From Austropuccinia psidii (Eukaryota > Basidiomycota > Pucciniomycetes > Pucciniales > Sphaerophragmiaceae), in assembly GCA_023105745.1 (NCBI GenBank), contig JALGQZ010000012.1, positions 45,769,763 to 45,833,762 on the forward strand: a stretch of DNA of 64,000 nucleotides, given 5' to 3'. A model generated the notes under the pieces. It saw only the letters and a program-made list of their open reading frames with translations. It did not search any database and was not told where the DNA came from. Positions 35,731-49,029 of this stretch are shown piece by piece; the first letter of the stretch is position 1; each line of letters starts with the position of its first letter. A program made the translations under genes and the position numbers.

Positions 35731-37535
35731 TGTAAGGTGTGGATATGAAACTTTGATTGAAATCAAGTACTTTTTCTGTCCTCAAAATTTGTATAAGGTA
35801 AAAATTTGATTAAAAATAGTATGAAATAGTATTTTCAAGAGAAAACACGCCAAATTCATTGTTTTTAACTTTCTAAGTATAAAAAAATAATATTATAAAG
35901 ATTTATTGTTTTACCAACAATAAAAATTTATCCAAAAATACTCTACAAGAGATATGTAAGGCTACAAAAGAAACTTCTTCAAGAGCAATTTCAATTAGAA
36001 TTAATTGAGCAAAGAGCTGAAATAAATTAATTGAGGAACAAAGTCTTTAAAAGCATTATTAAAGAGAAAAAATTCCCAAAAGTGACCAGAGTGAAATTGG
36101 AAACAACGTGACAAAGTTTACAGTGATGAAAGATGCTTTAATTCCCTTATGGGGTGGTTCAGGGGTAAAAATGATTATAAGAGTTAGAAACAATGATTAT
36201 AATTTTTTTTCACGTTCTTAAAAGGCTTAAAATGATTAAAAAAAGTTGGTTTGAATCTTCTATTTATTGGTTTAACTGTTTTCAAACTAATTATAAAAGG
36301 AAAAGATTCTGGCATGAAGAGAAAAGTGGGGCAAAGAAGACATTCTTTTATAGCCATCAATTTTCATACTCCAAAAGTAAATTTTACTCTTGCCAGTAGT
36401 GGAAAACACTCTGACAACAGAAAAGCTAATTATGGAATTATTGAATCCTGGTTTAGACCAAAAAAGGGCTGGTTTTAGCCATTTTAGACCCTTAAATCAG
36501 CCATTACTATAGTAATACCTGTTATAGAGCCTTCAAAACACGTGGGAATGTGTGTAAGAGACGTAGAAGCTAGTTAAAACTTCTTTTACTAACATTGTTT
36601 TAACTTAAGGGTAGTTTGACCCTCTTGGCAACAGCTAAAACTGCCCTGGTTGGTATCAAAACCTCATCATCAATTGAGTCACAGACCCTGTGACTCAATT
36701 CCAGGCCAAAATTGATAAACTTTTGAAAGTATTTTGAAATATCACACCTTTCGGAAAGGAATTTGGGGTCTGGCTCCCCCTTAGAGCTAGAGTTCCTTCC
36801 CCCCAAATTAATCTTTCCAATTTATTTTTCCTTTAATTGCTCATCATTGATTATACTTGTAATTTACATATGTAATTTAATTGAGTTTTACAATACACTT
36901 ACTGCAATAATTGACACCTTGTATTTAAATTAAAGTTAACTTATGTAATACACACACACATTTTGACATTTCAATTGAAAATACTTTAATTCCTCATAGC
37001 TTCTAAACTACACAAAACAGCTCAATTTTAAAACAAAAATTCATGGTTAGTACCAAATTTGATGTGAATTAAATTAAGGTTTGGAGGATTTTCAAATTTT
37101 GTACAGAAAATAGTCAAAACTTAATTTAAGCTTATTTAGGGGATGAGTTACAGAAATTTTACCCAGATGTGACCCCACCTTATTTTTTATGAGGAGTCCA
37201 ATGGTAAAAGAATTTTCATATGTTTATTTTTAGCATAAAAAGTCATGATAGTTTTATTTAACTTTTTTTCCAAAAATATTTTGACTTTGGTATTTTTGTT
37301 GAAAATTCATTTTTACTTAATTTTTTCAAGTAAAAAGGTGTTTTCACAAATTTAAAATTCAATGTAATTTTATTTTTAAATTATAATTAAATTTTTATTT
37401 TTATATATAAATTTATATTTTTAATTTTATTTATGTTTTGATAATATAAATAAATAAATTTATTTTATTTATATTTATACCTTTTTTTATTATTTCTGGT
37501 CTTTTGGGTGTATGAAAATATCTCTAAGGCTCACA
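35731..37535 (-). repeat. 3' LTR of gypsy copy 2 (1805 bp, left side)
   Basis: Left end TGTAAGGTGTGG is the complement of the CCACACCTTACA terminus of copy 1; right end GGCTCACA is the complement of TGTGAGCC. It is followed by the purine tract at 37536-37553 (CTTTTTAGGGAAAGGGAA on the minus strand). Confidence 0.92.
36600..36806 (-). other. LTR-internal open frame (also 44743-45024)
   Basis: In both LTRs of copy 2 the sense strand carries a frame containing DSIDDEVLI and AVLAVAKRVKLPLS (or close variants). Copy 1 keeps DSIDDEVLIPT and LAVAKRVKLPL at about 7500-7575 but with stops further upstream. It lies about 1.2 kb before the LTR end and upstream of the TATA box. No known domain. It may be coding, or conserved for other reasons. 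Confidence 0.3.
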
Positions 37536-37559
37536 TTCCCTTTCCCTAAAAAGAGAATA

Positions 37560-40500
37560 TTACTTTGTAATATTGTTATTTTTAGTGTGTCTGAAATTTC
37601 TGAGAATTTTGGAAGCTTCAGGTATGTCTTTTTCTGCTAACTATTCATCTTCACAGGTTGGGTCACTGTACCTAACAAAGTCTCCCCTTACTTAATTGGC
37701 TCTCAACTTTCTTTCTTTGAGAACTTTGGTAATTTTCTTAATACCAGATGATTCAATAGGAGGTATAACTTGGGGAAATTTATTCCTCAAAGGAAATTTT
37801 TCAGCATCACTATATTTATATGGCTTTATCAAGCTCACTGGAAATGTAGGATGCTTATTGCTAAGTTCCTCAGATAATTCTACTTCAAAAGCATTTTCTC
37901 AATGGAGGGCCTTAATAACAAGAGGTCCTGAAAAGGAGTCTTTGCACTTTTTACATCCTTTGATTTTGGTGAATTTAGTGGTAGATACAAGTACCAAATC
38001 TCCCACTTTGAAGTCTGGGTTTGCATGTGACTTGTCCAACTTGTCTTTGGCATATGTAAATGAGTCCTCCATGAACCTTCCTGAGTGTTTCCTAGCTTTG
38101 TCTAACATTCCTTTAAAGCTAGCAGCTGTGGGATGTAACTCAACCAAATATTTCCTCAGGGAATCCTGAGGTAATTTGGGATTCCATCCTTTTTCTAGAA
38201 TAGCAGGAGTTTGATTGGTACTGGCATAAATGGATGTCTTATATGCCAATTATAGTTCTGGTAAAAGAGTACACAAATCATGGGTGAAGCCATCACAATC
38301 ATTAAATTCAAGGCCATACGCACAAAATCTTCTTACCATTTCTTCCAAGGTTTGGATCATTCTTTCAGCCAGACCATCAGTTTGTGGGTGGTAGGCTGTA
38401 GAGAAGGCTAACTTTGTCCCAAACAGTTGGTGAATATTTGTCCATAGTGCTGAGGTTAATTTGATATCTCTGTCACTAATAATGTTTGTGAATATGCCAG
38501 TCCATGATACTACTCTATTCCATATCAGAAGAGCTGTATCCATGGCTGTATCATCTTTGTGACATGGTAGAAAGATTTTAGTCTTACTAAATCTGTCAGA
38601 AATAACTAGGCAAGTACTATAACTTCTATCACCCCCTGGTGGTAGGCCAGTTACCCAATCCATATGGACAATTTCCCAAGGTCTGCTGGGTTCTTGGATC
38701 TTGATCATATTTCTAAGTCTTTTGCCAGTGAATTTATTTTCCATTTGACATCTGTCACAGGTTTTGCAATACTATGCAACATATTTCTGCCACATTGGCC
38801 ACCATATACAGGTCTTTATCTTTTCTCTTGTTCTGTCTTCAGACAGATTTCTTGAGAAGGAGATGTAATGGAATTATTTCAGTACAATATTGATTAAGGA
38901 CCTTTCCACAACTGTAATGACACATGTATGCTTAGTTCTGTGGTAAATTATACCATCCAGTAAGTGGAATCTTCCTCCATCATATGATTTTTTCCATACT
39001 TCATCTAAGGCATGTATCAAAGAGTTTTCTTTACATTATTTAGTAAGTAATTGGAATAAAATGCTACAATTTTTATCCTGAGTATAACCGTTTATCACTT
39101 CTTCAAAGAAAGTGGTGTTCATATCTGTAAAACTGATTCCTTCTATTGGGATCTGTGGGGAAGCTTCTTCTGGAACATAAGCAGGATTATCAATATCATT
39201 TGGTAATGGGCATCTGCTTAGTCCATCTTCATTTTTAAAAATATTCCCATCTTTGTGAACAATGGTCATATTTCCCCTATACTCTTGTATGGCTATTTGC
39301 CATCTGAGCATATGTTTGTTAGGTGTCTTCATGTTTAAAAGTGACTTAATAGCGGTACAATATTTTATTACTTCAAAAACACATCCATCCAGGAAGTAAT
39401 GTAGCTTTTCCAAGGCCCAGACAAGGCATAAACACTCCATTTGACTTTCTCCATATCTGTCTTTGGTTGGCTTTATTTGTGTGGATATGAAGAATATGGG
39501 TCCTTCCACAGGTTTATCATTGATAATCTGGACTTGATTAATGGCAGCACCAAGACCATCTCCTAATTAATCAATATAAAGATTAAAAGGAAGCTTAAAT
39601 TCTATAATAAGTAAGATTGGAGCAGTGGTTAAGGCTTGTCTTAAAGATTCAAAGGGTTTGACTCTGTAAACAGTCATTTCAAACACTGTGTCCTTGTCAC
39701 ACAATTTATACATAGGTCTTTCTATGGATGCAGAATCTTTAATATGCTGTCTGTAATATCCTGAAAAGCCCAAAACTGACTGAATTTCTTTTTTGTTCTG
39801 AGGCATAGGTTTCAGTAGTACTGCTGCAACTTTGTTCTTGTTAATTACAAGGGATAAACCAGATACTAAATGTCCTAGTGCTTTGAGTTCTTTGAATCCA
39901 AAATGACATTTCTTCAAAGAGATTTTCATGTTTACAGATTGGATTTTGGTCAAAGCTTTGGATAATCTGTATGAATGCTCTTCCCAAGTCTTTGAACAGA
40001 CAATAATGTCATAAATGTAACTGATTAACCATCCTTCTTAAAGTTCTTCAGGGAAGATTTCATTAATCATTCTTTGGAACTGTGAAGGTTCATTCTTTAT
40101 ACCAAAAGGCATCCTCAAATATTCATATACTCCACAATGAACAATAACTCTCAAGTATTTTCTTGCCCTTGGTGTCACCACATTCTGATTAAATCCTTGT
40201 AGGCATCCATAGTGCTTATATATACTTTTTGAGATATCTGGGTAAGGGAAATTTGAATTCTTGGTATTGGGTACTTGTCTGGAACAGTGTAAGTGCTCAG
40301 AGCTTTAAATTACCCAACCATTCTAGATTTTCCATTATGCCATGCCACTATGACTGGTGTAGTTACTTCTACTTCCTCATTATGGCCAGCCCTCTTTATT
40401 ACACCCAGATCTAGAAGTTCTTTAATATGAATTTCCAGAGCTCCTCTTGATTTACAACTTGCTGGATATGAAGGTATTCTTAAGAGTGGTGGATAAGGTA

Positions 40501-43439
40501 TTTCAATATTAAGGATGATGTTAACTTCATGACCAATAATTTCCCTCAAAAGTTCTTTGTCTGATGCAAATTCTTCTTTGTGATCATATAAAAGGTCAGA
40601 AAGTTCACTTTCCTGTTTATCAGTCAGATGAAGGCTTATTTCAGCTTCATTTAACTGTTCAGATTTGAATTTCTTCAACTCCAAGTTGACTGGTGATACT
40701 TTGCTTACTGTAATTTGTCTTTTAAATGGTAAAAAGGAAATTTTTTGATGCTTATTGTCTCCAATAGTAAAGTATCTGTCCTTGTTGTTATGGAATTCTA
40801 TTCCATACATTTCTAAATAGTCATTTCCCAATATAAGATTCATACTAGAGAAATTTTCCATAATAAAAAATTCAACAGCGATTCTTAGATTTCCGTTTAT
40901 GCGTGGAAATATGACAGTAGTCTCAATTATGCCCAATGATTTCATTGGACTACTTGCACTATCAAATTGTATGCCATCAATTGGAAATAATTGATCTTCA
41001 AAATTTGGTACACAAGTCTTAAGAGAATATTTGTTCACACAAGAGCAGAAGGCTCCTGGGTAAAGTAAAAGTTTAGTGGGTTTGTTGTCAATCACCACTT
41101 CTATTATACAGGAGTTACCAGCTGTATAACCCTTTCCCCCATTAGGTTTTGTCTCCATAAGTTGGGAATCTTGAATTTTTGACAAATTAAGTTGACAATT
41201 TCTCAATTGTGGCAAGTGGGAATAAGATTCCATGATATCAAAAGTGGCATTGATATTTTCTACATCATTTGAAGATTCGGAAAATATTGATGATTTATCA
41301 TCTGAATTTTCTAAATCATCATCTTTTTCAATGTCAATTTCATTGATTTTTCCCTTCCTGGAACATGCATTAGCTAAATGTGGCACTTCCTGATTATAAT
41401 TGAATATTTATACTTCATATTATTTGAATTTTCTTTGGGATTTTTGTCACAGAATCTTTCCAAGGTGTATTAAACCTTGTTTTGAGATTCCACAAACTAG
41501 AACCAATTCTGGTTCTTGTGGTTACTTCTTCTAATATATTAATGATATCTTCTTCTGAAGCTTGTTCAGTAGTCCTGCTTTTGACAGCATCCTCTAAGTC
41601 ACCTCCACATTGTCTTAAAATGTTTCTGTGAATAATAAATTCTGACATGTCAGGATATAATGCTGTCAATCTGTTATTTTTTTGCAAAAACATGGTAAAG
41701 CTTTGTCTTTATCAGCATTAAATTTGGCATATTAAAAGGCTGTTTCAACTTCAAATCTCCAAGCATCATTGGCCCATTTGTTGATAATTTGGGTTTTCCA
41801 CCAAGTCCAACTTTGATGTTCATGTGCTTGTCTTAATTTGATATACCATCTGTGGGCTGATCTGGTAAACAAGGTGTTAAATCTTTCTGTTACCAATATT
41901 TATGGTAAATCAAAATCTTCTTTAATCATTTCAATACCTCTGATGAATTCCATATGGTCATCTTCTCCTTCACCACTAAAATGAGGCCATTCTTCAAGTT
42001 TTGGTACTTCTTTCAAGAGTGCTTGGCCCATTGATGGTTCCAAGTTATGAAAATAAGTGGGAAGTTCCCTTTTCTTGTTAATTTTGAACCTCCAATACTT
42101 GTGTATTTGGAGTTTTTGTGCCCTCATCATGATTCAAAGGTGTAGAAATTCTTGGTAAGGTGTGAAGTAATTGTTCAATATCATTTATCTTACTGTTGCT
42201 ACACCTTGTGGAATTTCTGAATTCATATTTTAAAAATTGCATTGAATTCATTAAATTAGTTTTGTGATTTTCCTCTGTTTGTGTTAATTATTTCCATAGT
42301 TCTGTTTTTCTAGTATTATCAGAAGTCATTTGATCCAACTTCATTGTCACTTTTAATATTTCCTCTTATGAGGTGTCAAAACACTTTTTCAAGGCAATTG
42401 TATATCTCTTTACTTCAGCAAATGATTTTGAAATATTATAAAGAACATGTTTATTCTCCTCTTTGATAGTACTTATGGCTTGTTTTATTCTTGTTTTAAT
42501 TATTTCATCAATATTGAATTTAGAATACTTGTCTGTAAATTCTTTAATAATGGCAGATTGTTCATTTAACTTATTTCCAAATGAATTGCCATTATTTGAA
42601 GTCTTAATTTTTCTTAAAACTTTTTCAAAACACATAAGTGTCTCATTCATTTGGCTCAGACGTAAGCTATTTGTCTTAAGATTGTTACAAAGTGATGAAT
42701 TTTTATCAGAAATATGACTTTTTATGTCATTTATAGCTTCATAAAACTCTGGGATAGCAGCAAAAAAGTCAGAAATCATTCCTGATATCTTAATCTGGCT
42801 TCCTCCTTTTTCTATAATCCCATCATTGTTCTGGCCATCTGAAATAAATTTTCCATGGCATCCTTCTGAATCTTTGGGATTCTGTAACCCTGGCTGTAAG
42901 GGTTTGTGGGTGGTGCCTTGCCTTTGCCCTTGTTCTGAGCTTGTGGCTGTTTTTTGACATTTTAATTGCTGCTGCTGGCTACTGGGTCTGTTTTTGGCAC
43001 TTTCTTGGGTGGTGGAGGGTTGCTTTTCCTCCAATCTGCTGTTAAAAGCATCATGTTTTTCTTTTCCATCAATGAATGTCATCCATTGAGTGACTTGCAA
43101 GTGCTGGGATGGCCCAGGAATATTCTCACAGTCAGGTAAGAATTCATGCAGTTTTTCCACAGATCTGCAAGGATATGGTACTCTTTCTGCTGAAATGCAT
43201 TGTTGAAGGCCTTTGGGCTGGCTCTGTATATGTCCACTGAGGCTTCCTGTGGTGGTGTCAGCTCTGTTTGAAGGTAAAACAGTATTATCAGCTTTGGAAT
43301 GAACTAAGTTATCACTTTGGGAGTAATAAACTGACCCTTGTCCTTCTGTAACTGATTTGCGTCTGCCATAATCATGTTTATGACCTTTTTGGGAGCTACT
43401 TGAGGGGTTATACCTGGCTCCTGATCTGGTTTAAGGCAT
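37560..43439 (-). pseudogene. Gag-Pol of gypsy copy 2, heavily broken
   Basis: The ATG at 43439 is followed by a stop as third codon. Recoverable blocks, N to C, are gag (43160-42366, 42130-41900, 41693-41415), knuckle/protease/RT start (41386-40310), RT (39953-39567), RNase H to integrase linker (39509-39036) and integrase (38744-38250, 38249-37899). Catalytic sites are lost: protease D-P-G-A has become Y-P-G-A, and RT YIDD has become YIYD (about 40015). The integrase D, D and E are still readable (HMDWV, SDRD, ERMIQ). Chromodomain remains are near 37560-37740. Non-functional; useful for telling which frames of the family were under selection. Confidence 0.92.
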
Positions 43440-43888
43440 ATTTATGATTAAAAAAGCTGAAAAATAGTAATTTTATGTCAAAAACTTACTATTGGCCAAA
43501 TTCTTTGCTTTCTGAAGAGTGTTCCTTATATCCAAGTTAATCAATTAAGAAGAAATTGGCTCTGGTTGATTATTCTGAGTTATAATAACTGTACTATTAT
43601 GGTAAGAATGAATAGTACTTGCAGGAATAATGCTGGTTACTGTTGAAGCTGATTCAATATTTTCTTTTATTACCACGTTTTCAGACACTAAAATTAATTA
43701 AAAGCCAATTGACTAATTAAAAAAATATTCTTTCAAAAGAGAAATGAAAAATAAATCCTCACTTATAATATGAAATTTTTTATTTTTTAGGGATTTTTTG
43801 AATTATGAGTATTTTTTATATGTTTTTAAATTTTCCAATATAAGAGAGAAAGATTTAGAAAGAATATAAATTATGTCACAGGTAAAAT

Positions 43889-43906
43889 ATCATGGCTAGG
43901 CCCCCA
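43889..43906 (-). other. Primer binding site of gypsy copy 2
   Basis: The minus strand reads TGGGGGCCTAGCCATGAT, two bases from the LTR, differing from copy 1 at two positions. Confidence 0.75.
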
Positions 43907-43908
43907 AA

Positions 43909-45715
43909 TGTGAGGTGTGGATATGAAACTATGATTGAAAATCAAGTACTTTTCCTATCCTCAAACTTTGTATAAGGTAAAAATTTGATTAAAAATGATA
44001 TGAAATAGTATTTTTAAGAGAAAACACGCCAAATTGATTTTTTTTAGCTTTATAAGTATTAAAAAATAATATTATAAAGATTTATTGTTTCACCAAAAAT
44101 AAAGATTTATCCAAAAATACTCTACAAGAGATATTTAAGGTTACAAAAGAAATTTATTCAAGAGCAATTTCAATTGGAACTTATTGAGCCAATAACTGCA
44201 AGAAATTAATTCAAGAACAAAGTTTTAAAACATATTATTAAAGAGAAAACACACTCAAAGCTGACCAGAGTGAATTTGGAAAGAAAGTGAAAAAGTTTAC
44301 AGTGATGAAAGATGCTTTAATTCACTTTTGGGGTGGTTCAGGGGTAAAAATGATTATAACAGTTAGAAAAAATCATTATAATTGTTTTTTCACATGCTTA
44401 AAAGGTTTAAAATGATTAATAAAAGGTGGTTTGAATCTTCTATTGATTGGTTTAACTGTGTTTAAACTAATTATAAAAGGAAAAGATTCTAACATCAAGA
44501 GAAAAGTGGGGCAAAGAAGACATTCTTTTATAGCCATCAATCTTCATACTAAAAAGGTATAGCTTACTCTTTCAAGTCGTGAAAAACACTCTTACAACAG
44601 AAAAGCCAATCATGGAATCATTGAACCCTTTTTTAGACCAAAAAAGGGCTGGTATTACCCACTTTTGGCTATTTTTAAAAACTTTAGACCCTTAAATCAG
44701 CCATTACTATAGTAATACCTGGTCTATAGCCTTCAAAACAAGTCAGAATGTGTGTAAGAGACATAGAAACCAGTTAAAACTGTTTTTAACAAGACTGTTT
44801 TTACTTAAGTGTAGTTTTACCCTCTTGGCAACAGTTAAAACTGCCCTGGTTAGTATCAAAACCTCATCATCAATTGAGTCACCGACCCTGTGACTCAATC
44901 CCAGGCCAAAATTGATGAACTTTTGCATGTACTTTGACATCTCATGCCTGTCAGCAAGGATTTTGGGGATCTGGCTCCCCCTTAGAGCTAGAGTTCCTTC
45001 CCCCCTCCAAATTAATCTTTCCAATTTATTTTTCCTTCAATTCCTCATCATTGATCATACTTGTAATTTACATATGTAATCCACTTGAGTTGTACAATAC
45101 ACTTACTGTAATAATTGACACCTTGTATGTAAATTAAAGCTCACTTATGTAATACATGAGCACATTTTGACATTTCAATTGAAAATACTTCAATTCCTCA
45201 TAACTTCTATACTACACACAACAGCTCAATTTTAACACAAGAATTCAGGGTTAACACCACATTTGATGTGAGTTAAATTAAGCTTTTGAGGATTTTCAAA
45301 TTTTTTACAGAAAATACTAAAAACTTAATGTAAGCTTATTCAGAGTTTAGTTACAGAAATTTTACCCAGATGTGACCCCACCTTATTTTTTATGAGGAGT
45401 CAAATGGTAAAATAATTTTCATATGTTTATTTGTAGGATAGATAGTTATTTTTTCCAAACATATTTTAATTTTGGTATTTTTCTTTAAAATTCATTTTTA
45501 CTTAATTTTTTCAAGTAAGAATGTGTTTTCACAAATTTAAAATTAAATGTAATTTTATTTTTAAATTATAATGAAATTTTTATTTTTATATATAAATTTA
45601 TATTTATATTTTATTTTTGTTTTGATAATATAAATAAATTTATTTTATTTATATTTATATCTTATTTAATTATTTGTGGTCCTTTGGGCATATGAAAATA
45701 CCTCTAAGGCTCACA
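43909..45715 (-). repeat. 5' LTR of gypsy copy 2 (1807 bp, right side)
   Basis: Left end TGTGAGGTGTGG adjoins the primer site; right end is GGCTCACA. It contains the same TATA region (near 44530) and LTR frame as the other copies. Confidence 0.92.
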
Positions 45716-45720
45716 ATACT

Positions 45721-46690
45721 AGCATCTACTAGCTTTATCACTTATTTAACTGTTAAAATTAAAATAAGATTACATTTGGTTATCATAAATGATCATTTTT
45801 AAGATTTAACTTTTATCATTAATAACTTTTGAGTTATTTATGCTACAGCTATTTAGAGAGTTAACTATGATATCTTGTACTGTCTTTACCATTGATCAAA
45901 GAGCATTTTATTACATAATAAAAACTCTATTTTTGATGATTTTTCTTGTAACTCATCTTTTATGTCAAAATCTACTATTTCAAACTTTAAACCATGATTT
46001 CAGGGGGTTATAACTTGAATATAAGAATGAAAATTTCATCATTATTCACGTATAAACTAGTATAATCATAATATTCACTTTTAATTCAAATTGGTCAACA
46101 GATATTGCTATTTTTCTCAATAAACCCTTGTAAGTTTCAGCTTTTTTTATATCCTTCCTAATAAAGTTTATATCTGTATCCCTACAGGTATTTAGTTGTA
46201 ACTTTATTTTTGGATAAACTCTTCATCATGAATATGTTAAAAGATATGAGCTAAAAACCATGAATATATGCATTGATCATAAAAGTGCATATATTCAGGT
46301 TATCTCAGTAATTATTGACTTTACAGATATTACATCAAAATTTTCTATATGTAGTGTATGATGTGGAATCCAATGCTTCAATTTCTTTCCCATGTTTATC
46401 CATTTTTTTCTGATATAATCAAGAATTTAAGCCTTTTTATGGCACTTTTACTTATTTTAAGATTATAATTTTGATTATTATAGTTAAAATAAGTTTTGTA
46501 AAGTTTTTTCGTGACCTTTTTGGATATGTGGCCATATCCCAAAGGTTCAAAATTTTATTTAGTTTTGGTGCTGAATCAGTAAGATTTCACAGTCTTGAGT
46601 GATCATTTCTGGTGAGAAATTTAGATGATTATGTCTGGTGTTCTTGTTTTTATTTTACTTTTGAGCTAATTTGGGGTGATTTAATTGCCA
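45721..46690. other. Non-coding AT-rich stretch
   Basis: No gene, repeat or domain recognised on either strand. Confidence 0.5.
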
Positions 46691-46699
46691 ATATTATTT

Positions 46700-48130
46700 C
46701 TTATTAGGTTATCTTATTGGTCTTTTTCTCCTATAGTGGCTGTGCTTTTACTGTTGAATTTATGCAAGGGGGTTGAGAGTTGTTGAAGGAGGTCATGCAC
46801 TCTCATTCAGGAAATGATGCAGTTGCATGTTGGTGATTCCTTCTGGTTGAATGACGAGATCATGCAGGACTTTTTCATCTAATAAAGGAGCTTTTTCAGT
46901 TGATTTGACTGTTGGAAGACTGTTAGTGTCTATGAAAGGGTTATTTTGTGTTAATAAGAGAACTAATGATTAAATTTCAAAGTTTTAATTGGCTGGGTTT
47001 GTTGAAATTCAATGTCCTTTTCCTTTTTGAGTTATTTTCTCATTTTATACTGTATTGGGGGCTAGAGGGCTTCTGAGGGGGTTAGGGGGGAGATAATGTT
47101 TTTTTAGGTTATTGCTGCTTTTATTCTTGTATCTTGCTTGTTTTTAAGTGTAATATTGATGATATGAAGGCCATTAAGTGTCATTTTGGGATCCATGTTA
47201 CTGTTAGCCAGCTTTTTGCTAATTATGATGTTGAATTTATTTATTACCGTTGCTGATTTGACATCTATAATGCTTATTTTGAAAATATTTACTGATTTAC
47301 TTTTTCTATTGGCACCCTTTTCAGGTAAAATGAAATTTCTGATGTGGGCTTGAAAAAAAATGTATGGAGTACCAAAATGTTTTTCCTATGTTCAACTTTC
47401 CTCCAGTCTATCTCCAATGTCAAACTCCAAATGCAACACCCTCTGTCAGGTGTAGCCAATTCTCTCATGGTGATTCTTGGAAAGAACCACTGGACTTTTA
47501 TATCAGAAGCCTGGGGTTGATGGTCAGGTTTTTTATTGAAAATGGCAATATTTGCTAAATTTTAGATTAACATGTGATAATTGTAAGAATATTACTGCAA
47601 TTTTGAGCCTCTGGCCAAGCTCATGTGGGCACAGCACTATGCATAGGAATGTGGGTATTTTTGATTGTCCTGGGCGTTTTTTCAGTCCAGGTGAGTGACT
47701 TGTTAGTTGATTTTTATTGCTATTGACAAGGAGAAATTAATTGGTCTTAAATATACTTCAGGGAAGTATATCCTCACAGATTTGGAATAACCACTTGGTA
47801 TGCATTGAATACCCTGTTTCAAAGGGACTTAAATGGAAGACCATAACAATCACAGTTTCAATTACTTCATTGAACAATCTCAAGTTTGTATCAAATATTG
47901 CATTTTTCTTCTTAAAACATGGTGGGCATCACTTCATAGCTTATGCTTCAGTTAAAAAAATCTTCATGAAATGAAACACACAAATTGATGTATTTTCTCA
48001 TGTGTAGTGCTCCACAATATCCTCATTGTTGTAGGTGAGGATTTAAATGGCAAAGAGATTAGGCCTCAGGCTAGGCGGAATTTGGCAAGGGACTGGGTTG
48101 GCAAAGGCACTCCTTAATAAGCTCATAGAA
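46700..48130 (+). pseudogene. Protease-like coding relics (Ulp1/USP-like motifs)
   Basis: Scattered protein-like pieces in changing frames. Around 46835-46880 a frame reads GDSFWLNDEIMQDFF, like the WLNDEI motif of Ulp1/C48 SUMO proteases. 47364-47558 holds VRCSQFSHGDSWKEPLDFY. 47565-47690 reads LTCDNCKNITAILSLWP with further Cys/His. 47890-47970 reads KHGGHHFIAY, like the GH-x-x-AY box of ubiquitin hydrolases. 48040-48130 has GEDLNGKEIRPQARRN. The order hints at one decayed repeat gene with a cysteine-protease fold, but each piece is short and the assignment is tentative. The 30-kb relic is related. Confidence 0.35.
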
Positions 48131-48139
48131 GGTGAGTAT

Positions 48140-49020
48140 AATTCAGGTGTTTGAAGTCTTATAGGTTAGTTTAAAAGACTGAAATTTGGGCTGTGAATAG
48201 TTTCTGATTTATATGAAATGTATTCTCAATATATCTGGCATATTATATGACCTCATATGTTCTGGGCCACAAATTGGTATTTGATTCTGCCTTTCCCCCC
48301 ACAATATGTGACCTTAAAGGTATTGTCTTGTGGTCATTGACCCCAAGAATGCAGAAGGTGTCTGCTTTAGCTGAATAAGCTGGAAATGAATTTAAAACCT
48401 CTTTATGAGTCATGTATCTGAGTTTATGCATGGTATTTGGCTATGGAGTGTTTTTCAGCATACTTAAAAGTCCCTCCGTACAACTTCCCCCCTTTCTCAT
48501 TGTTGTGCTTAAATGGACCTCCCAGTTCACAAGCTGTTGCACATTTTGTGAACCTCATTTACATGGCTGGCCAAGTAGTTTTTCCATGAAGTGCCATACA
48601 TAATAGTCAAGTAAACTCCTTATTACCTTTCTATCCCTCAGGAAATAATGAACTGTGTTAACTATCAACAGCTGGAAATAGCCAGAATAGAGGGAAAACA
48701 CCACTTTTAATATGATTATATTAGCAATCCTTTATTACTTCCTCAAGGTCTTGCTCAAGTCAAAATCAACCTCAGTTATCCCACTACTCACCCAAAAATC
48801 ATTCCCTGTAATATAGATATATCACTGCAGCTTTTACAATTTCGCTTAATTAATATTGAAGGGTGTCTCATTGTGGCAAACTCAAGATTGGCAACTCATC
48901 CATTCCTAAAAAATAATATGCGTTAGATTTCTTTTATTTGAACTGGAAGAATCTCAATCAAGAAAATTTGAAGAACAATACACCAGTTTACTTTACAAAA
49001 GCTTAGAAAACGCCTTTATT
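48140..49020. other. Unassigned stretch
   Basis: Two short opposite frames (48243-48431 minus, 48412-48603 plus) of balanced composition without a recognised domain. Probably further old repeat sequence. Confidence 0.4.
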
Positions 49021-49029
49021 TATTCATTT

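Larger units (their letters stand above)
35731..45715 (-). mobile_element. Ty3/gypsy chromovirus, copy 2 (old, full length, minus strand)
   Basis: Same family as copy 1 with two full LTRs and a decayed Gag-Pol between. The flanks are ATAGT (35726-35730) and ATACT (45716-45720), an imperfect 5-bp duplication. The two LTRs differ at very roughly one site in ten over the first ~240 bases compared by eye, far more than in copy 1, so this insertion is much older. Confidence 0.93.

Noticed and set aside
35169..45765. TTAACTGTTAAAATTA as an inverted pair flanking gypsy copy 2 (about 35170 and 45750)
   Set aside because: Sixteen A/T-rich bases at 10-kb distance can occur by chance and no element ends or target duplication accompany them.
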